The position numbers and the translations under genes were made by a program. Shown piece after piece: positions 11,417-23,554 of a stretch of 64,000 bases of DNA. Numbering within the stretch: the stretch's first letter is position 1; the number at the start of each line of letters is the position of its first letter. The notes beneath the pieces are model-generated. The model made no database searches, was not told the origin of the DNA, and saw nothing but the letters and a program-made list of their open reading frames with translations. This DNA comes from Apiotrichum sp. Y4204 (lineage: Eukaryota; Basidiomycota; Tremellomycetes; Trichosporonales; Trichosporonaceae), in contig JAMYHL010000028.1 of NCBI GenBank assembly GCA_025531455.1, positions 372,001 to 436,000 of the forward strand. The letters run 5' to 3'.

Positions 11417-14400
11417 CGTGTGGCAGTAGTGATATCAAGTGATAGTGGCAGTGGGTGGTGGTGGCGGCGATCAGATGTGCTTTGGTGATGGTGATCCGCG
11501 CGATAAGAGAAATGCTGGTTTGCAATGTTTGTTCAGACTGGGGGTTCACCGTTCCCCTCCATTCCACGCCAGAGTTCTTATATACAACCCTTGCAGTTTC
11601 TCAGAGAGAGTGCATTCGCGCAATCGAGCAAAAGATTGCGCAGGAAACGGAGCGATAGCGGTGGCGCAAGGCTCAGCCCGCAGTGGCAGGGTCGAGTCGA
11701 GTTTATCATCCTCTGCTGCTGGTTACAAATCCGATACGGCCATGATTCAGCACGGCGCAGCGCGGCCGTCACCAGACTGGCTCTGGACCCTGAATATGTG
11801 CTGGCGGCCTTGCGGCTTGGGAGCTTTTGTGTTTCCCATGCCAGCCATGCCGCGTCACACGTACATGAGCAGAGGAATGCTCTAGGCACGGGGAGGCTAC
11901 CTGAACTCGCCGCGGGCCACAGGCTAGAGCACGTGTGCGCAGAGGACCCGAACCGGGGCGGCCTCCCGTGCCGGGTGAGTGGAGCAGAGCTTGCTGGTGC
12001 GCTTGGCCAGCTATTTTTGAGATTACGGCCATTTTACATCTTGTTTTTGAGATATCATGGCGGTGTACACGGCAAACGCGGCGAGTTCCGCACACTGCTA
12101 TTGTGACTGCACTGCGGTGTACAATACTACAACTCTCCGTACTGGAGTGCGAGATCCTTCTGTGCAGTGCGTTTCGGGATGGAACGCACGCACATGGAAC
12201 ATGCAAGTTCGGGGGGAAAGCACAGCATGGGAGCTGGGACGAGGAACGTGGAGCCATTCCAACTCCAAGTCAAGTTTCATCCTGCCGTAGACGCCGGAGC
12301 GCCGCCTCTGCCTAGACTGCGACTGCCGACTCGACCGTGAGGCCGCAATCGCGCTCGAGTCGTGGCGACATACTCGAGCCGCCGAGCCCGCGCGCCTGGC
12401 CTCAGGGCCGTGATCGACATCCCTACGCTACGAGGCTTGTGCCGAACGACGGCCGTCCATTCCACTGCCCTCCATGCCACTGCTACTGCCACTACCCTCC
12501 GTTGTTTGTCCAGGGCGCCAAGCTGCATCCCTTGCACTGCTCAGTCCAGGCCATGTCACAGAGAACAGCCGTGTGCGAGGCGGAGGGTTTGCACGCAATC
12601 CCTGCCCCGGGAGGAAGCGGTGAAAGTGAGCGGAGCACGGAGCTTGGAGAGGCGGTATTCTTTGAGATTGGAATTTTTGAGATTTTTCGCCGCATTTTTT
12701 TTTTTTTGCTCTGCTATTTTTCTTGCTCTTCTATTTCAGGTACCACCACCACTTGCTTTGTCGTCCGTGTCCGTCCGCGGTCTCATCTCCGTCAACGTCG
12801 AGCGTCGAGCGGGGCCATGGTGGGGCATGAAAGATATCTGCTGGGGGAGGCATGCATGCTGGGCGACTGTGATGCTTAATGGTGTTTACATTGAGGTTGC
12901 AGGGGTGGAGCAGGCCGCGTCGACCGCCAAGCGCGCCTGCGACGATACGAGAGGGCAATGATATGGATACGGATAGGATACGGATACGGCCACGCACGGC
13001 ACGCCGGCGCGCCTCCACCTGGTCTTCGTGGTGAGTAAAGACCGCACGGCAAGTGGCCAGCAACTGCCTGATGCCTATGCCTATGCTCTTGCCCTAGGCC
13101 CGACTAGCCCGACTAAACCGACTATCAATCAGGCCTAGCGTAGCGTGAGTGATATGACTCCCTTCTGCCAGAGCGGGTCCCGGCATGCAAACCGTGCCGT
13201 CGGCGCATCGGCACTCGATTAGTCTAGTCGGGAGATGACGGACATCTGAACATGGGCTGGACGACGCTAGGCCGTGGATTCTTGGTGGCGCTGATGGCCT
13301 GGACTGCAGGGTCAAAGACCACAGGGGCAGGCAGGGTCGAGGTGTCGAGTCGTCGCGATCTGCCCCGACCAAGATGGAGATACAGATGGCAAGCTGGAGA
13401 CTAACCTGACGAATGGTTGAGTGGGTGCATTGCATTGGCAGTCTGGAAGGCTGATGGCGTATCCTCCTGTGACATTGCGGTGTTGTTGTGCGTTCCCTAT
13501 CACAAGCACGGTCAGTATCACTATCACATCACATGCCGTGTTTCATAGATAGCGCTGTGCATGCTGTGCACACTTCCTACGCAGCTTGTCGTCTGATCCA
13601 GCGCATACGCGTATCGCGTATCGCATAATCGCGCTAGACAGTGCACTGTTAAGTGATGTGGGATAGCTGATAACGAAGCTGCCACGGCCACACCAGCCGA
13701 TTGCGATAAGCCGCAACCACACCTGCAGATAAACAGCCTGCAGATTCGGGATCTGACCTCAATGGAATCATCCAATAGAGCCCTTGGTGCTGGGACACCC
13801 TCGCACCCCGCTTCCTCGAGATCTCAGACTGCAACATCACACACCACGAAGAGAGCATATTATACATATGCTCTGGGCGTGTCTGAGGTCACTATCCCAA
13901 TTGTCGACAGTCAGGAGTGGCGTCAAGAGTAGGCGCTCGATGCCGTGCGCAACTCACGCAATCAACAAACACCTGGATCAAGTGTCCAAGTGACGTCCGC
14001 ACCGAGCGCGGCTGAGCAAGCCCCGAAGCTGATCAAGCACCATCTCCAGAAGCGATAGCAACAAGCAAAGGTCGGTATCCGCCGCCCAGCCCAAGAAACA
14101 CATCTCCGCGGCCGAGCGGTCCTCCACGGGGGTGGGCACTCCACATTCCAGCACAAGGTCCCATGGCCAGAAGGTACAGGCACCGACGTCCAGTCCATCA
14201 GCTGATTCCAACAACAAATATCCATCTCAACTCTTTGTTGTGGTGTGTTCGTAAGCCTAATCCAAAACGCGGTGCCTATCGTTGGCCGCGGGGAACGATC
14301 AACGACAGGACGCTAGGATGACTCCACAGCGTCATAGGGTGGCTTGTGGCATGTGGGACTCGAGGTCCGATGTCGGACGGGTCCGTGTCGGCACTGGTAG

Positions 14401-15948
14401 TGGAGCACGCCGCTTACCTTGCACAGTACAGACATGAACGGTCGTACCGTATAGCACATGGTGCTTAACGGTCTGGAGCCAGCCACTTGGTCCGCCCGAG
14501 ATCAAGTGTGGGCGACTTTTGTGTCAACACTCCGCCACGGAGTGCGCCATGTGCCCTGCGGTCAGCGGCCAGTGCGCCAGGTGCGAGCGGCCACTGCCAG
14601 CGGCCAGCATGCATGGACACGGGCATCGAAAGTGACATTAATCGTGCTCTGGCTGCTGACATACTGACATACGGAAACTGCGAACGTGAGTTCAAGTGAC
14701 ACAGATCGAGCATCGAGGACCGAGGATCGAGGATCCAAGATCGCATACGGCGGATGGCGTGATTCCTGACTCGCAAACCGCTCGAACGCGTAGTCCAGAA
14801 TGACGAAAGAGCCATACCACGCAACCGGACGCCCGAGACGGCAGTTGCGGCGCGACGATGGACGATTGTAGAATTCCAGGTCTGGACTGGACCCACTAGA
14901 TTCGTGTCTCTGCCTGCTTTCCCAATGCAGGACGCCTCGCTTCTTATCTTTCGTCCATCGTCCAATTCATTCATGATCAATGACGCACAGAACCGCCGAG
15001 CCGTCAGCGGCGATGCCATCGCCCTCCTAGTCCATCCCGAACATCCTCCGTCCGCGTTAGCGTCGCGATCTGGGCCCTTGTCCGAATCTCCGAGCCTCCG
15101 AACCTCCGAAGCTTATGACGTGAAGCGGTCTAGCCTCTGATCGACAGAAGGGAATGTAAGATTGTGACAATGTGAGAAAACGCGATCACGGGCTCGTAAA
15201 GTGGCGAGAACGTACAGGAACGCAAGAACGCGACAATTCGCAGGGCTCACACGATCACGAGGACGCTCAACCGATCGGGTGGTTCCCACGTTTCCTTCCT
15301 TGGGAGTGACCATGTTCTCACCACGCAACAAGCACGCTCTACTCATGCCACACCCACATGTCTACACACAACGTTTTTGATCGGGACCTCCGATGCGCAA
15401 TGCTCAACATGACATGAACAGATGCCGGAAATGTCCCCCGATCACTCCTCCCGCGCAATGTGGCGCCGCCACGGGCATCCGGCACGTTGCCTTGCAATGG
15501 AGGAAAGATGGGAGGAGGTGCAAGGTTGTGGCAGAAGCTCAGATGATGGTCCGGTGGAGTGGGTGGGGCCGCCGTCGGATACGGTCACTGTCACAGGCAG
15601 CGGGTTTCGGGATTGCTTCCGATCTTGAACTGCCAGCCCGGGGTTTGCTCAGAATCAATCTCGGAACGCGCAAGGCAGCTCGGGAGATCGGAGAGCACAA
15701 TCTCTGTGGTCCGCGTCCACTCTTCACTTCCCATCAGCTGACCACTTGAGGGATGGTAACTCGGGCGAATGCCCTGTTCCTTGCCCAGAAAACACATCAG
15801 AAGTCACGTACGACGCCCAGTGCTATGCTCCCACGGCTCTGTTCCAAACCAGCTATTCCAGACAAATCTCATCGACAAAGACTAGACTAAGCGTAACCTA
15901 TAGACCTTCTGACCCTCTCCCTTCTCCTCCAAACTCCATGCAGCGCAC
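11417..15948. other. 4.5-kb stretch without a recognisable gene
   Basis: No frame longer than about 200 codons, and none with protein-like composition or a plausible splice series. Low-grade simple repeats occur: GGATAC units near 12961-12990, CGCATACGCGTATCGCG-like palindromic sequence near 13603-13630, and GATCGAGGA-type repeats near 14705-14740. A T-run of about 12 lies near 12690-12703. The sequence is less GC-biased than neighbouring genes. It could contain a long untranslated leader, a non-coding RNA or decayed sequence; none can be demonstrated. Confidence 0.45.
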
Positions 15949-16793
15949 TTAGGCCCCGGGGGCGAGGTTGATGGGCGGCGCCCGGATGAACGCGTAGGTG
16001 ACGTCGGGCGTCCAGTATCCAGCCAGCGCGGCCCAGAAGCCAAACACGCCGGCAATAATCTGGAACGCGCCGGTCGCGAGGCGCGCGCCGTCCGTGCCCG
16101 TCATAAACTGCGCGGCCATGCACGCAAACATGATCATCACGAAGAAGAGCGTGCCCAGCACAGCGACGGATGAGCGGAGGGCGGCGAGCACGAAGAAGAA
16201 AGAGAGCACCGCCCACAGGATGCAGTACAGCCCGACGGCCTGGTTGAACTCTGGAAGAACAGCGCCCTCGACCGTAAACGCCGTCATTGTGCCGAGCTCG
16301 TTGCCAAACATCATAGGGAACGACCAGATAAAGCCGCCGTAGCAGATGAAAATCGTCGCTGAGAAGGTGTTGCCGAGGAACATTTCAAACCATCCCACGA
16401 GCGTCTGCGTGATACCAAGGAACATGACTGGAACGAGTCAGTAACTGACACGAACCTCGCGGATCCTCTCTACTCACCGAGCATGGGGAATCCGGCGTGG
16501 GGACGGGTAACGCCGCGCGCGCCGACAGTGTACAGGCCCATGAGCATGAGGCCCATCGCGAACGAGAACAGTCCCGCGGGGAGGGGGTTACCAAACTTGC
16601 GGTGCTGGACGGGGATGGCGGGCTGGGAAAAGTCGACCGGGTGTCCGCCCGGGGTGATGAAGCGCGCGACGGGCGCGCCGCCCGCCTTCTCGACGTCCCC
16701 TGCGCCATAGTAGAGCGGCGTGTCGGGAGCGACAGGGGCATTGTGTCCGTTCGCGTGCCCGTTCTCCGGGGTTACGGGGACTGCTGGGGACAT
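15949..16793 (-). CDS. Acetate/ammonium-type transporter of the AceTr (Gpr1/Fun34/YaaH, Ato) family
   Basis: A plasma-membrane carrier of 264 residues in two exons (16793-16478 and 16427-15949). The family moves acetate and related short-chain acids, and some members have been linked to ammonia export. A polar N-terminal tail of ~70 residues precedes the family motif NPLPAGL, which opens the first membrane helix. About six hydrophobic helices follow (for example LFSFAMGLMLMGLYTVGA and LSFFFVLAALRSSVAVLGTL). The last helix is followed by a short tail ending in INLAPGA. Length and helix number match the family. The single 50-nt intron falls in the loop after the first helix (phase 1). A Zn2Cys6 regulator lies directly upstream on the same strand and a 48-nt poly-C tract lies about 360 bp upstream of the start. 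Family assignment is strong; which acid it carries is not known. Confidence 0.92.
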
Positions 16794-17148
16794 TGTGGAC
16801 TAGTGGGGGGAGAGTACGTTTTGTGGTGGAGTGGCCTTAAATTTAACAGAGGGATCGAGTGGCAGTAGCAAGATGGGAATGGAGGAAAGACTGACAAAAG
16901 ACCAGCGCTTAAGTACCATTTCCACCTCGAAAGATCTCACTTTCCCTCCCCTCTCTTTTCTCTTCTCGGCCTCTCTTCCGGCCCCATCACAATCAGATCG
17001 CAGGCCACTTCCGACCCCCCACCCTCGACCCTCGGCAATAGATACCCAACCGGAAATCTCCCCACGGGCGAATGTGAGCTTCAGAGGGCTCCGCTGGCCC
17101 CGCCCAATGCCCCGCTGCCCCTCTGTTCCCTGCACTTCACCTGCTGCT

Positions 17149-17198
<50 letters not shown>

Positions 17199-18148
17199 CT
17201 CTCACACACTCGCACCGCCGTCTCCAGGTGGCGATGGCCGCGACATGGCGTCCATCTCATATCTCCTGCGGGGGCTGTGGGCCCCGCGCCAGGCACCCGA
17301 CCCGATAAGTCGCCCAGCAGGCCAGGAGGCCAGGAAGCCAGGAGGCGACAGGCAAACAAACAGGGATTCTCTGATCCTTGATCCTTGATCCTTCAGCCGT
17401 CGATTAATCCCCCCGCTTCCATTTTTTTGTCCTCGGCCCTGCATTCTGCGTCCTACTCCTGGCATCCTCGGTCGTGCTGGGGCTCGGCGGGGCAGCGGGG
17501 CATGTTCCGCCCTCCGCCTTGCTCCCAAACGCTCTCGACAGGTATGATTCCCCCCACCCCCCTCCCGACCCGATTTTTCTTCGAGTGCCAAGAAGCGGGG
17601 AACCGCCACAGTTAGCGGCGCACGTGATGTTCCACATGTTTACCCTAGTGTGCATTCGGAAAAAGCCACCGTCCCGAGGGCCCCACATCTGGACGCGACC
17701 AGTGTTGAACTCGGGTCTGCTGCGGGAGGTCCGAGCATGAGTTAGTATGAACTCCAAACACTGTGGTGGGCCAGGTGCGGGGCCACAATCCGGATCCCAG
17801 GGTGTCTCTAGAGGATCGGAAAAGTCTTCCGGCCCTCAACCTTGCCGAGGTTACCGACCAATCCAATCGCGTCACGGTAATTTGCAGGAAACGCACATGC
17901 AGAAAGCCACACACAGAAATGAATATGCAACGAAAGAACTACAGAAATTACTCTACGTGTATTGTCACGCTACGTGCGACTACAAGCACTACAGGTGACT
18001 ATCCAGGAGACCCCTCATGCTCCTCACAGCTGGGGCACGGGACACCCCTGAGGGCCCTCGGGATTCGCAATCGCGTGCCAGTACAGGCTGTTGTCAGCAA
18101 ACACCGGTCACTAAGATAACGCACGCCGGTGCTCGATCGGTAATGTAC
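16794..18148. promoter_or_regulatory. Upstream region of the acetate transporter
   Basis: No gene between the transporter start and the end of the Zn2Cys6 regulator. On the plus strand, about 16920-17040 is pyrimidine-rich, so the leader of the minus-strand transporter would be purine-rich. The poly-C tract is listed separately. The rest has no clear structure. Confidence 0.4.
17150..17197. repeat. Uninterrupted poly-C tract of 48 nt
   Basis: Forty-eight consecutive C residues on the plus strand, so poly-G on the strand of the transporter gene. Such a run can form G-quadruplex or i-motif structures and is very slippage-prone. The exact length in the real genome is uncertain because sequencing often miscounts homopolymers. 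Confidence 0.9.
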
Positions 18149-20860
18149 TCACAGGGTCTGGATGAGGGGGTCAGTGATGGACATCTGGTCTTGGGGGACA
18201 CCAGGGGCCGCAGGCGGGGGCTGTTCAAATCCGAGCATCAAACCGGTGTCAAATGCGGAACCCGAGGCGACGGGATCCATGCCGTACACGTTTGCGTTGG
18301 CGAGATGGGGATTGATACCGGGGTGTGCGGTCGGTCCATATGGCCCACCGGTCTCGTTCCCCTGATTGGCGTGATTAGAGGGATCGTGGTGTCTGCTCAT
18401 ATCAGCAACCACCCACTGCCATCTCACTCACGGTCCAAACAGCATATCCAACAGCGCGTGGTCGCCCCCGCTTCCAGGTGTAGAGTTCACCGGTGTGGTG
18501 TTCTCGGTGGTAGCGGCAGTCGACTGGCGTATGCGGTGCCGCAGACGGCTGAGCATGGGGAGAGCACGGCGGGCAAGCCCGGAACGGTTCGACATCTGCT
18601 CGATAATGTCTACTGACGCATAGAAATCGGCCCGCACGTCGTCCGCCATCATGCTCTGCGGGACACGTCGCAGCACCGTGTACTGAATAACCGCCGCAGT
18701 GTAGGCGTGGACTGTCTGTCAGCTTACAGTGACGCTTTGCTTTAGCTCACAGATAAAGAACCACCATCCATACGCAGCCTCTGGCACGCGGCGGAGGAGG
18801 TCTGCAGCGAGACGAGTGTGTTTGCGTGCCGAAGTGACACATGTGGTGAACGAGGCCGCATATGGACCGAGGAGAGGCTCGTTGCCGTTCGCCACAGCCT
18901 TGAAAAAGTAAGGACGGTGGAGGACTGGAATCAGCATCGGCAATCATGGCGAATCACGGCAATCACCAAACCTAAGACTCACCCATCAATCCCTTGTGGA
19001 AGAACATTGTCGCGGCATGTTGCTGGATCACATGCTTCTGGGACAGACCCGGGTATTGATCCAGCTCCCCAAAGTCGGACCACTTGAGCCAGACTGGTGC
19101 AGCAGCCTCGACACGACGGATTTCGGAATCGATGCGCACCACTTCAGAGTAGTCGGGGAGCACCGTTGCGGCGAGGTAGTCGGCCACCTGCACGAAGGCC
19201 TCGCCGAGGCGGTACAAGAACACATGGAACACAGAGTCGTCTGGCGTCACGCCCCCGTCTGCTGGCATATCCGGACACTTGCAGTCGTGCAGCTGGCGAG
19301 GTGTCGAGTATGGCCGACCAAAGTTGAGACTCTGCAGGATATCATACGTGGCGCATTCCCACCACAGCCGCCGGCGGTGCTCCTGCTGCTGCACAGACAA
19401 CCCCCACTCGGACGCGTCGCGATGAAGGCCGATGGAGCACGCCGACCGCACACACAAGCCCAGTATCTGCCACGCGGCCTTGGGGCCGTCCGCATGTCCC
19501 AGGTTGAACAGATAAGATACCATCATGTGCAGAGTCTCCACAGCGGCAAGGGAGTGGCGCACCATGAAATGGCGTTCAGGGACACACAACAAGGCAGAGG
19601 CCGCGTTGAACAGTGGGGTCGATTGCGACATGGGGTAGCCGCTGAACTCCATTCCTAGGGCAAACACCATCAACACCGTTGCCAACCGATGGGGCGGAAC
19701 ATGGTGAATGGCCTCGCGTATCGATTTTCCGTGGTAGATGCCATCGAGAATGTGGCCCACTGCGTATCTGTCCGCGGGATGGTACATCCATTCCACAAAA
19801 TCGTCTAAAGCGTCAGTCAAGGTCCGAATGCACCCGCATTCTTGGTCAGCAAACATTCTCCGATACGCACCATAGGCCTTGAGTAGCGCGAACGCCTCGT
19901 TTGCCGGTGGGAATAACTCGTGGACGGATGTCAGGATTTGGCGATCAGTGGCCATGAAAGGGAAGACCAGGGCTGGGTGGGTAGACTTTCCGTTAGCGGA
20001 GAGTCACCTATGACCGTATCAAGCGTCACCACTACAGAATACGACTCACCTCGCCGTCTTCACAAACAAAAAATGAGCCAGCACCACGACCGAGGAATTT
20101 CGCGCCTTCACGCGAGACCTCCATCAGGCCGACGCCCGGTCCGTCAGCCGTATCGAGGTGGTTGTCGTCGCGTAACTCGGGATCCGGGGCCACCTCGGCC
20201 TCCTCTGGCGAGATGGCCGAAAACGGCTGGTAGTCGTCGTCGCTACCAGTGCTCTGTGCGATGCGTCAGTACATGCTATCTCTGTAGAAGACATGAACTT
20301 ACAGGCCGCACATTCCCGTCGGCTGGACGCGGAACAGGTCCACCCGGGACATTCGGCCCCTCAAAGTGCGCAAGGCGTGCTCGGAGCTCCTCATTCTCCT
20401 TCTGCAGCGCCGCGACCTTGGCAGCGTCTTTCGATGGACTGGTGATTGTCAGCACTGTCCCATTACAGATCAGGACGGGGCGGGGTGAGCATGCAGAGCG
20501 GGCATTTCCGACCACCTCATTCCTCCCCCCCAGCCATCCCCACCTCCCGTAGTAACTACGCACCGACCAGCCAAGGTCCCGTTGGGGCAGATCTTGGCAC
20601 ATCCACGACGGACGCAGCTTGAGCATGGCCACGATCGCGAGCACTAGGGAGATGTCAAATGATAAACTTGGAGCTTGGAAGGCTGCTTTGCTCACCTTTA
20701 GCTTGAGGCGCACGCATTCCTTGCAGCTCGGCGGACCATTCTTCCAGTTTACACGCTGTTTGGGAGGGGATGATGGTTTGGAGGGTGCTACTGAGCTTGG
20801 GCCAGTGGATAGACCTGTGTCTGCTGGTGTGGTCTTTGTGCTTTCTTGTTGTGATGACAT
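18149..20860 (-). CDS. Zn2Cys6 fungal transcription factor
   Basis: A 739-residue nuclear regulator in nine exons: 20860-20696, 20643-20564, 20438-20303, 20253-20050, 19985-19871, 19804-18983, 18924-18751, 18711-18432 and 18392-18149. The binuclear zinc cluster reads C-KE-C-6-C-5-C-2-C-8-C and ends in the ICPNGTLAG motif seen in many basidiomycete members. Its first three codons of cluster sequence are split by intron 1. A leucine-zipper-like coiled coil (KVAALQKENEELRARL) follows, then an acidic linker and the fungal-specific transcription factor domain with the RRLWWECATYDILQSLNFGRP segment. The C-terminus is Gly/Pro/Asn-rich. The regulated genes cannot be read from sequence; the acetate transporter next door is a natural candidate but only by proximity. 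Confidence 0.9.
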
Positions 20861-21893
20861 TCCGGTGGGCGGAGATTGGAGGTGGATGAAGTGGTGGGAT
20901 GAATGAAAGAGATGAAGAGAGGATGCAAAGAGTAAAGAGTGTAGGATTGTGGTAGTGGTTGAGAGACCGAGTTTGGTACAGTACGTACATACGCTGCCGG
21001 CAACCTCAGCCTGTGGCCTGTGGTCCAGTTGGCAGATTGTGATTTCCCAGACAACGAGGAATGGAGTGACCTTCCCTCTTGTCGATCACGAGACTGGGTC
21101 GTGGGCCCTGTTGTGGCCCTGGCTGGCATGGCTGGCGCTGTCTCCTCCCTGCCAGGACCCGGGGCTGACTGCCAGCCCCGACAGAGCCGACCGGAGTTGA
21201 CTGGATCTCGCCAGCTTCTTGCCTTCCCCCCCTCCACTCTCGTACTCTTGCATGGCCATTAATGACGTACACAAATGAGCTTTTTCGCACCTTGAGCCAC
21301 TCTCATGCATGCCATCACAATATCCCAAGGCTCAGCGGTCAGTCTTCTCTCAAACACGTCCTTGACATGCTTGACACCATCGACACCACCCTCGTCCTCT
21401 GAGCCTATGATAGTTAGACAGGACAGCAAGCTGCACATCGGTAGCGCCGCACCGGGACCTGCCCGAGCACATCGCCATTGACACAAATACGATAGGAATT
21501 ATAGGAATTCGGGGTCGTTCGCAGTCAGATACAACCATTCACGCCGCCCGGTGGGTCCTTTTTGCGCTCCTGATATTCAGATCTCGTGCATTGGTTCGAT
21601 ATGCGCGCTGCAGCGTGCTGGATGTCAGTGGCCAGTGGATCGCACCGCGGCCGAGATCCGAGATTTGTTACGAATGGTTGCTCTGGCACGGCGCGGCCGT
21701 CGAACTTACTACACACTGTTCGCTACTCGTCAGATCGTCAGACAAGTACGGACACACGAGAACTCGAGCTTGGAGAGGAAGCGACTGAGAGCTGAGAGAT
21801 TGTTGGAGATTGTTGAGGATGTGCGACTGGGAATACATCGTCAGGACCAACGAACCTACAAAGTAAACTAAACGACTGAACTCATTGATACTT
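20861..21893. other. Intergenic region, no gene seen
   Basis: Upstream of the Zn2Cys6 gene and downstream of the cysteine-rich gene. Short frames only; none shows protein-like composition. It presumably contains the promoter of the regulator. Confidence 0.4.
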
Positions 21894-23150
21894 TCAGCTC
21901 CCCTCAGCTTGATGTGGCCCGTCAGGCCCGTCGCCATTCACCCTTCCATCACTCTCCGGCGCGACCACACGGCGCTTCTTGTCACGGCCCCTCTCCTCCT
22001 CTGCCTCACTCTCCATCACTTCACGCTTGAGAACACCCTGAACTGCAGACACATCGGGACGGAGCCGCACGTTCGTGAACGGATGGCGCTTGAGAAAGTG
22101 GATAAGCATGGTCGCGGCGAGCATGGCGGACTCGAACGCCGATCCACCGACACCGGACTCGCACTCCCCGTAAGTCGTGTCACCTTGCCCTCGTAGGTAC
22201 GCACAAGGACATGGTCTCCGGTAAACTTCAAACTCTGTCGAACGGCGGCAGCCTCGTAATGGCTCCCGAATGCGTTGCCGAATACGCGCGGCATACAAAT
22301 AATCTCCTCGTCAGCATTGCAATTTCACTTTAGAGCTTCACATTCAGAGCTTTTATGCCGGCCTCACGAGAATCGCCGTTGGGGGGCCCGAGCGACGCGT
22401 ATTCCATCCGCACAAAGTCGACTGCACACGCGGACCAGACGTCGTCCGCCTCGTCGAATTTGACGTACAGCACGCGTTCGGCATTCATCTGTCCTCAGTG
22501 CCATGCAGGAGAGGGCTGCTTACAAGAGACTTCATGTTCCGCGCGACTTCTGCGGCGTACTCCTCCCTATCCACGCTGTTGTCGACGGGGAAGGCGTGCG
22601 CCCCGGCCGAACGGGCAATCGCAGCCACGAGGCATTGCATGTTTTTGGCGCTCAGCTGTCCAGCAGCGATGGCGTCAAGAGTGCGCGATTCGGGACTCTT
22701 GATAAGTTCAAGCGGCGGGCGGCAGGACACCGAGTTGGGCGTGATATTTCCATACTGAGACACAGGGACGACGGCACCCGTATCGCGACACACAATCTGA
22801 AAGTGGATGGGGGCCCGTTTCCTCGCGTTGACGGCGCTGCCAAGAGAACACCCTTGGCCAGGATACCGACACCGGCAGCACACGCGAACGATCAACCCCC
22901 CCATACTCCCGACGTCTGGAGCGACGTACCGCGGGCGGTACAGCTCACAGTTCTGGTCGTCCTTGGTGCATCTCTCACACCGGTCCATACGGGGCACGCT
23001 GTCGGGTATCCGCGTCAGCTGGTGTACTTAGGTAGAGGAGCGGGATTTCACGGCGCACCGAAACAAGTCCTTCGTCGGAGTGTCGCCCGGGACCACCTGA
23101 TCCCACCCTAGGCCGGCCAAGAGGGCGTCGGGCACGAGCTTGGAACGCAT
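21894..23150 (-). CDS. Cysteine-rich protein with a degenerate double zinc-binding motif
   Basis: A model of 361 residues in five exons: 23150-23059, 22998-22524, 22488-22342, 22306-22205 and 22163-21894. After a short start, the protein has RCERCTKDDQNCELYRP and, 20 residues later, VCCRCRYPGQGCSLG. The spacing C-x2-C-x6-C ... C-x2-C-x5-C resembles a zinc cluster split by an insertion, as in some basidiomycete regulators that look like degenerate Zn2Cys6 proteins. A region with strands and helices follows (INPNSVSC-type segment, then a helix around AIARSAGAHAFPVDN). The C-terminus is charged, with EEERGRDKKRR. The last intron (22204-22164) is the least certain, because its acceptor GGGGAG is poor. 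No catalytic domain is visible. DNA binding is possible but unproven. Confidence 0.55.
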
Positions 23151-23554
23151 ATGGTGTGGGATAGCAGCGGAAGGAAAGTGGGGAAGTGAGTGTGGTGATA
23201 AGAAAGGATGAGGTGACTAAGTGTTTTTTACTGAGAGGGAGAGGTAATATGGAAATGGTGCTGATGTGAGAATGGACGAAGTCGAGGAGCTCAACGTCAT
23301 GGCGGAGAGCGCGTCGAGAGCATGGTCGGATCGTCGGAGCAACATGATTGTTGGAGGATTAGAAGTTCAGAAGCGTCGATCCACAGTGCCACCAACACGA
23401 TGTTCGTGGATCTGTCGAACGTGTCGAGCTCTTTTTGCGTCAACACATCATAACATCACCGGCTCTAATGCGGCAATCACAACTCTAGACAGGAGCAGTG
23501 CTCAACTGCTTTTGAATCTGACAATGAAGAAACGAACTTGGGCCCGTCGCACTC
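23151..23554. other. Short intergenic region
   Basis: Holds the promoter of the cysteine-rich gene and the 3' end of the next gene. Nothing else seen. Confidence 0.4.
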
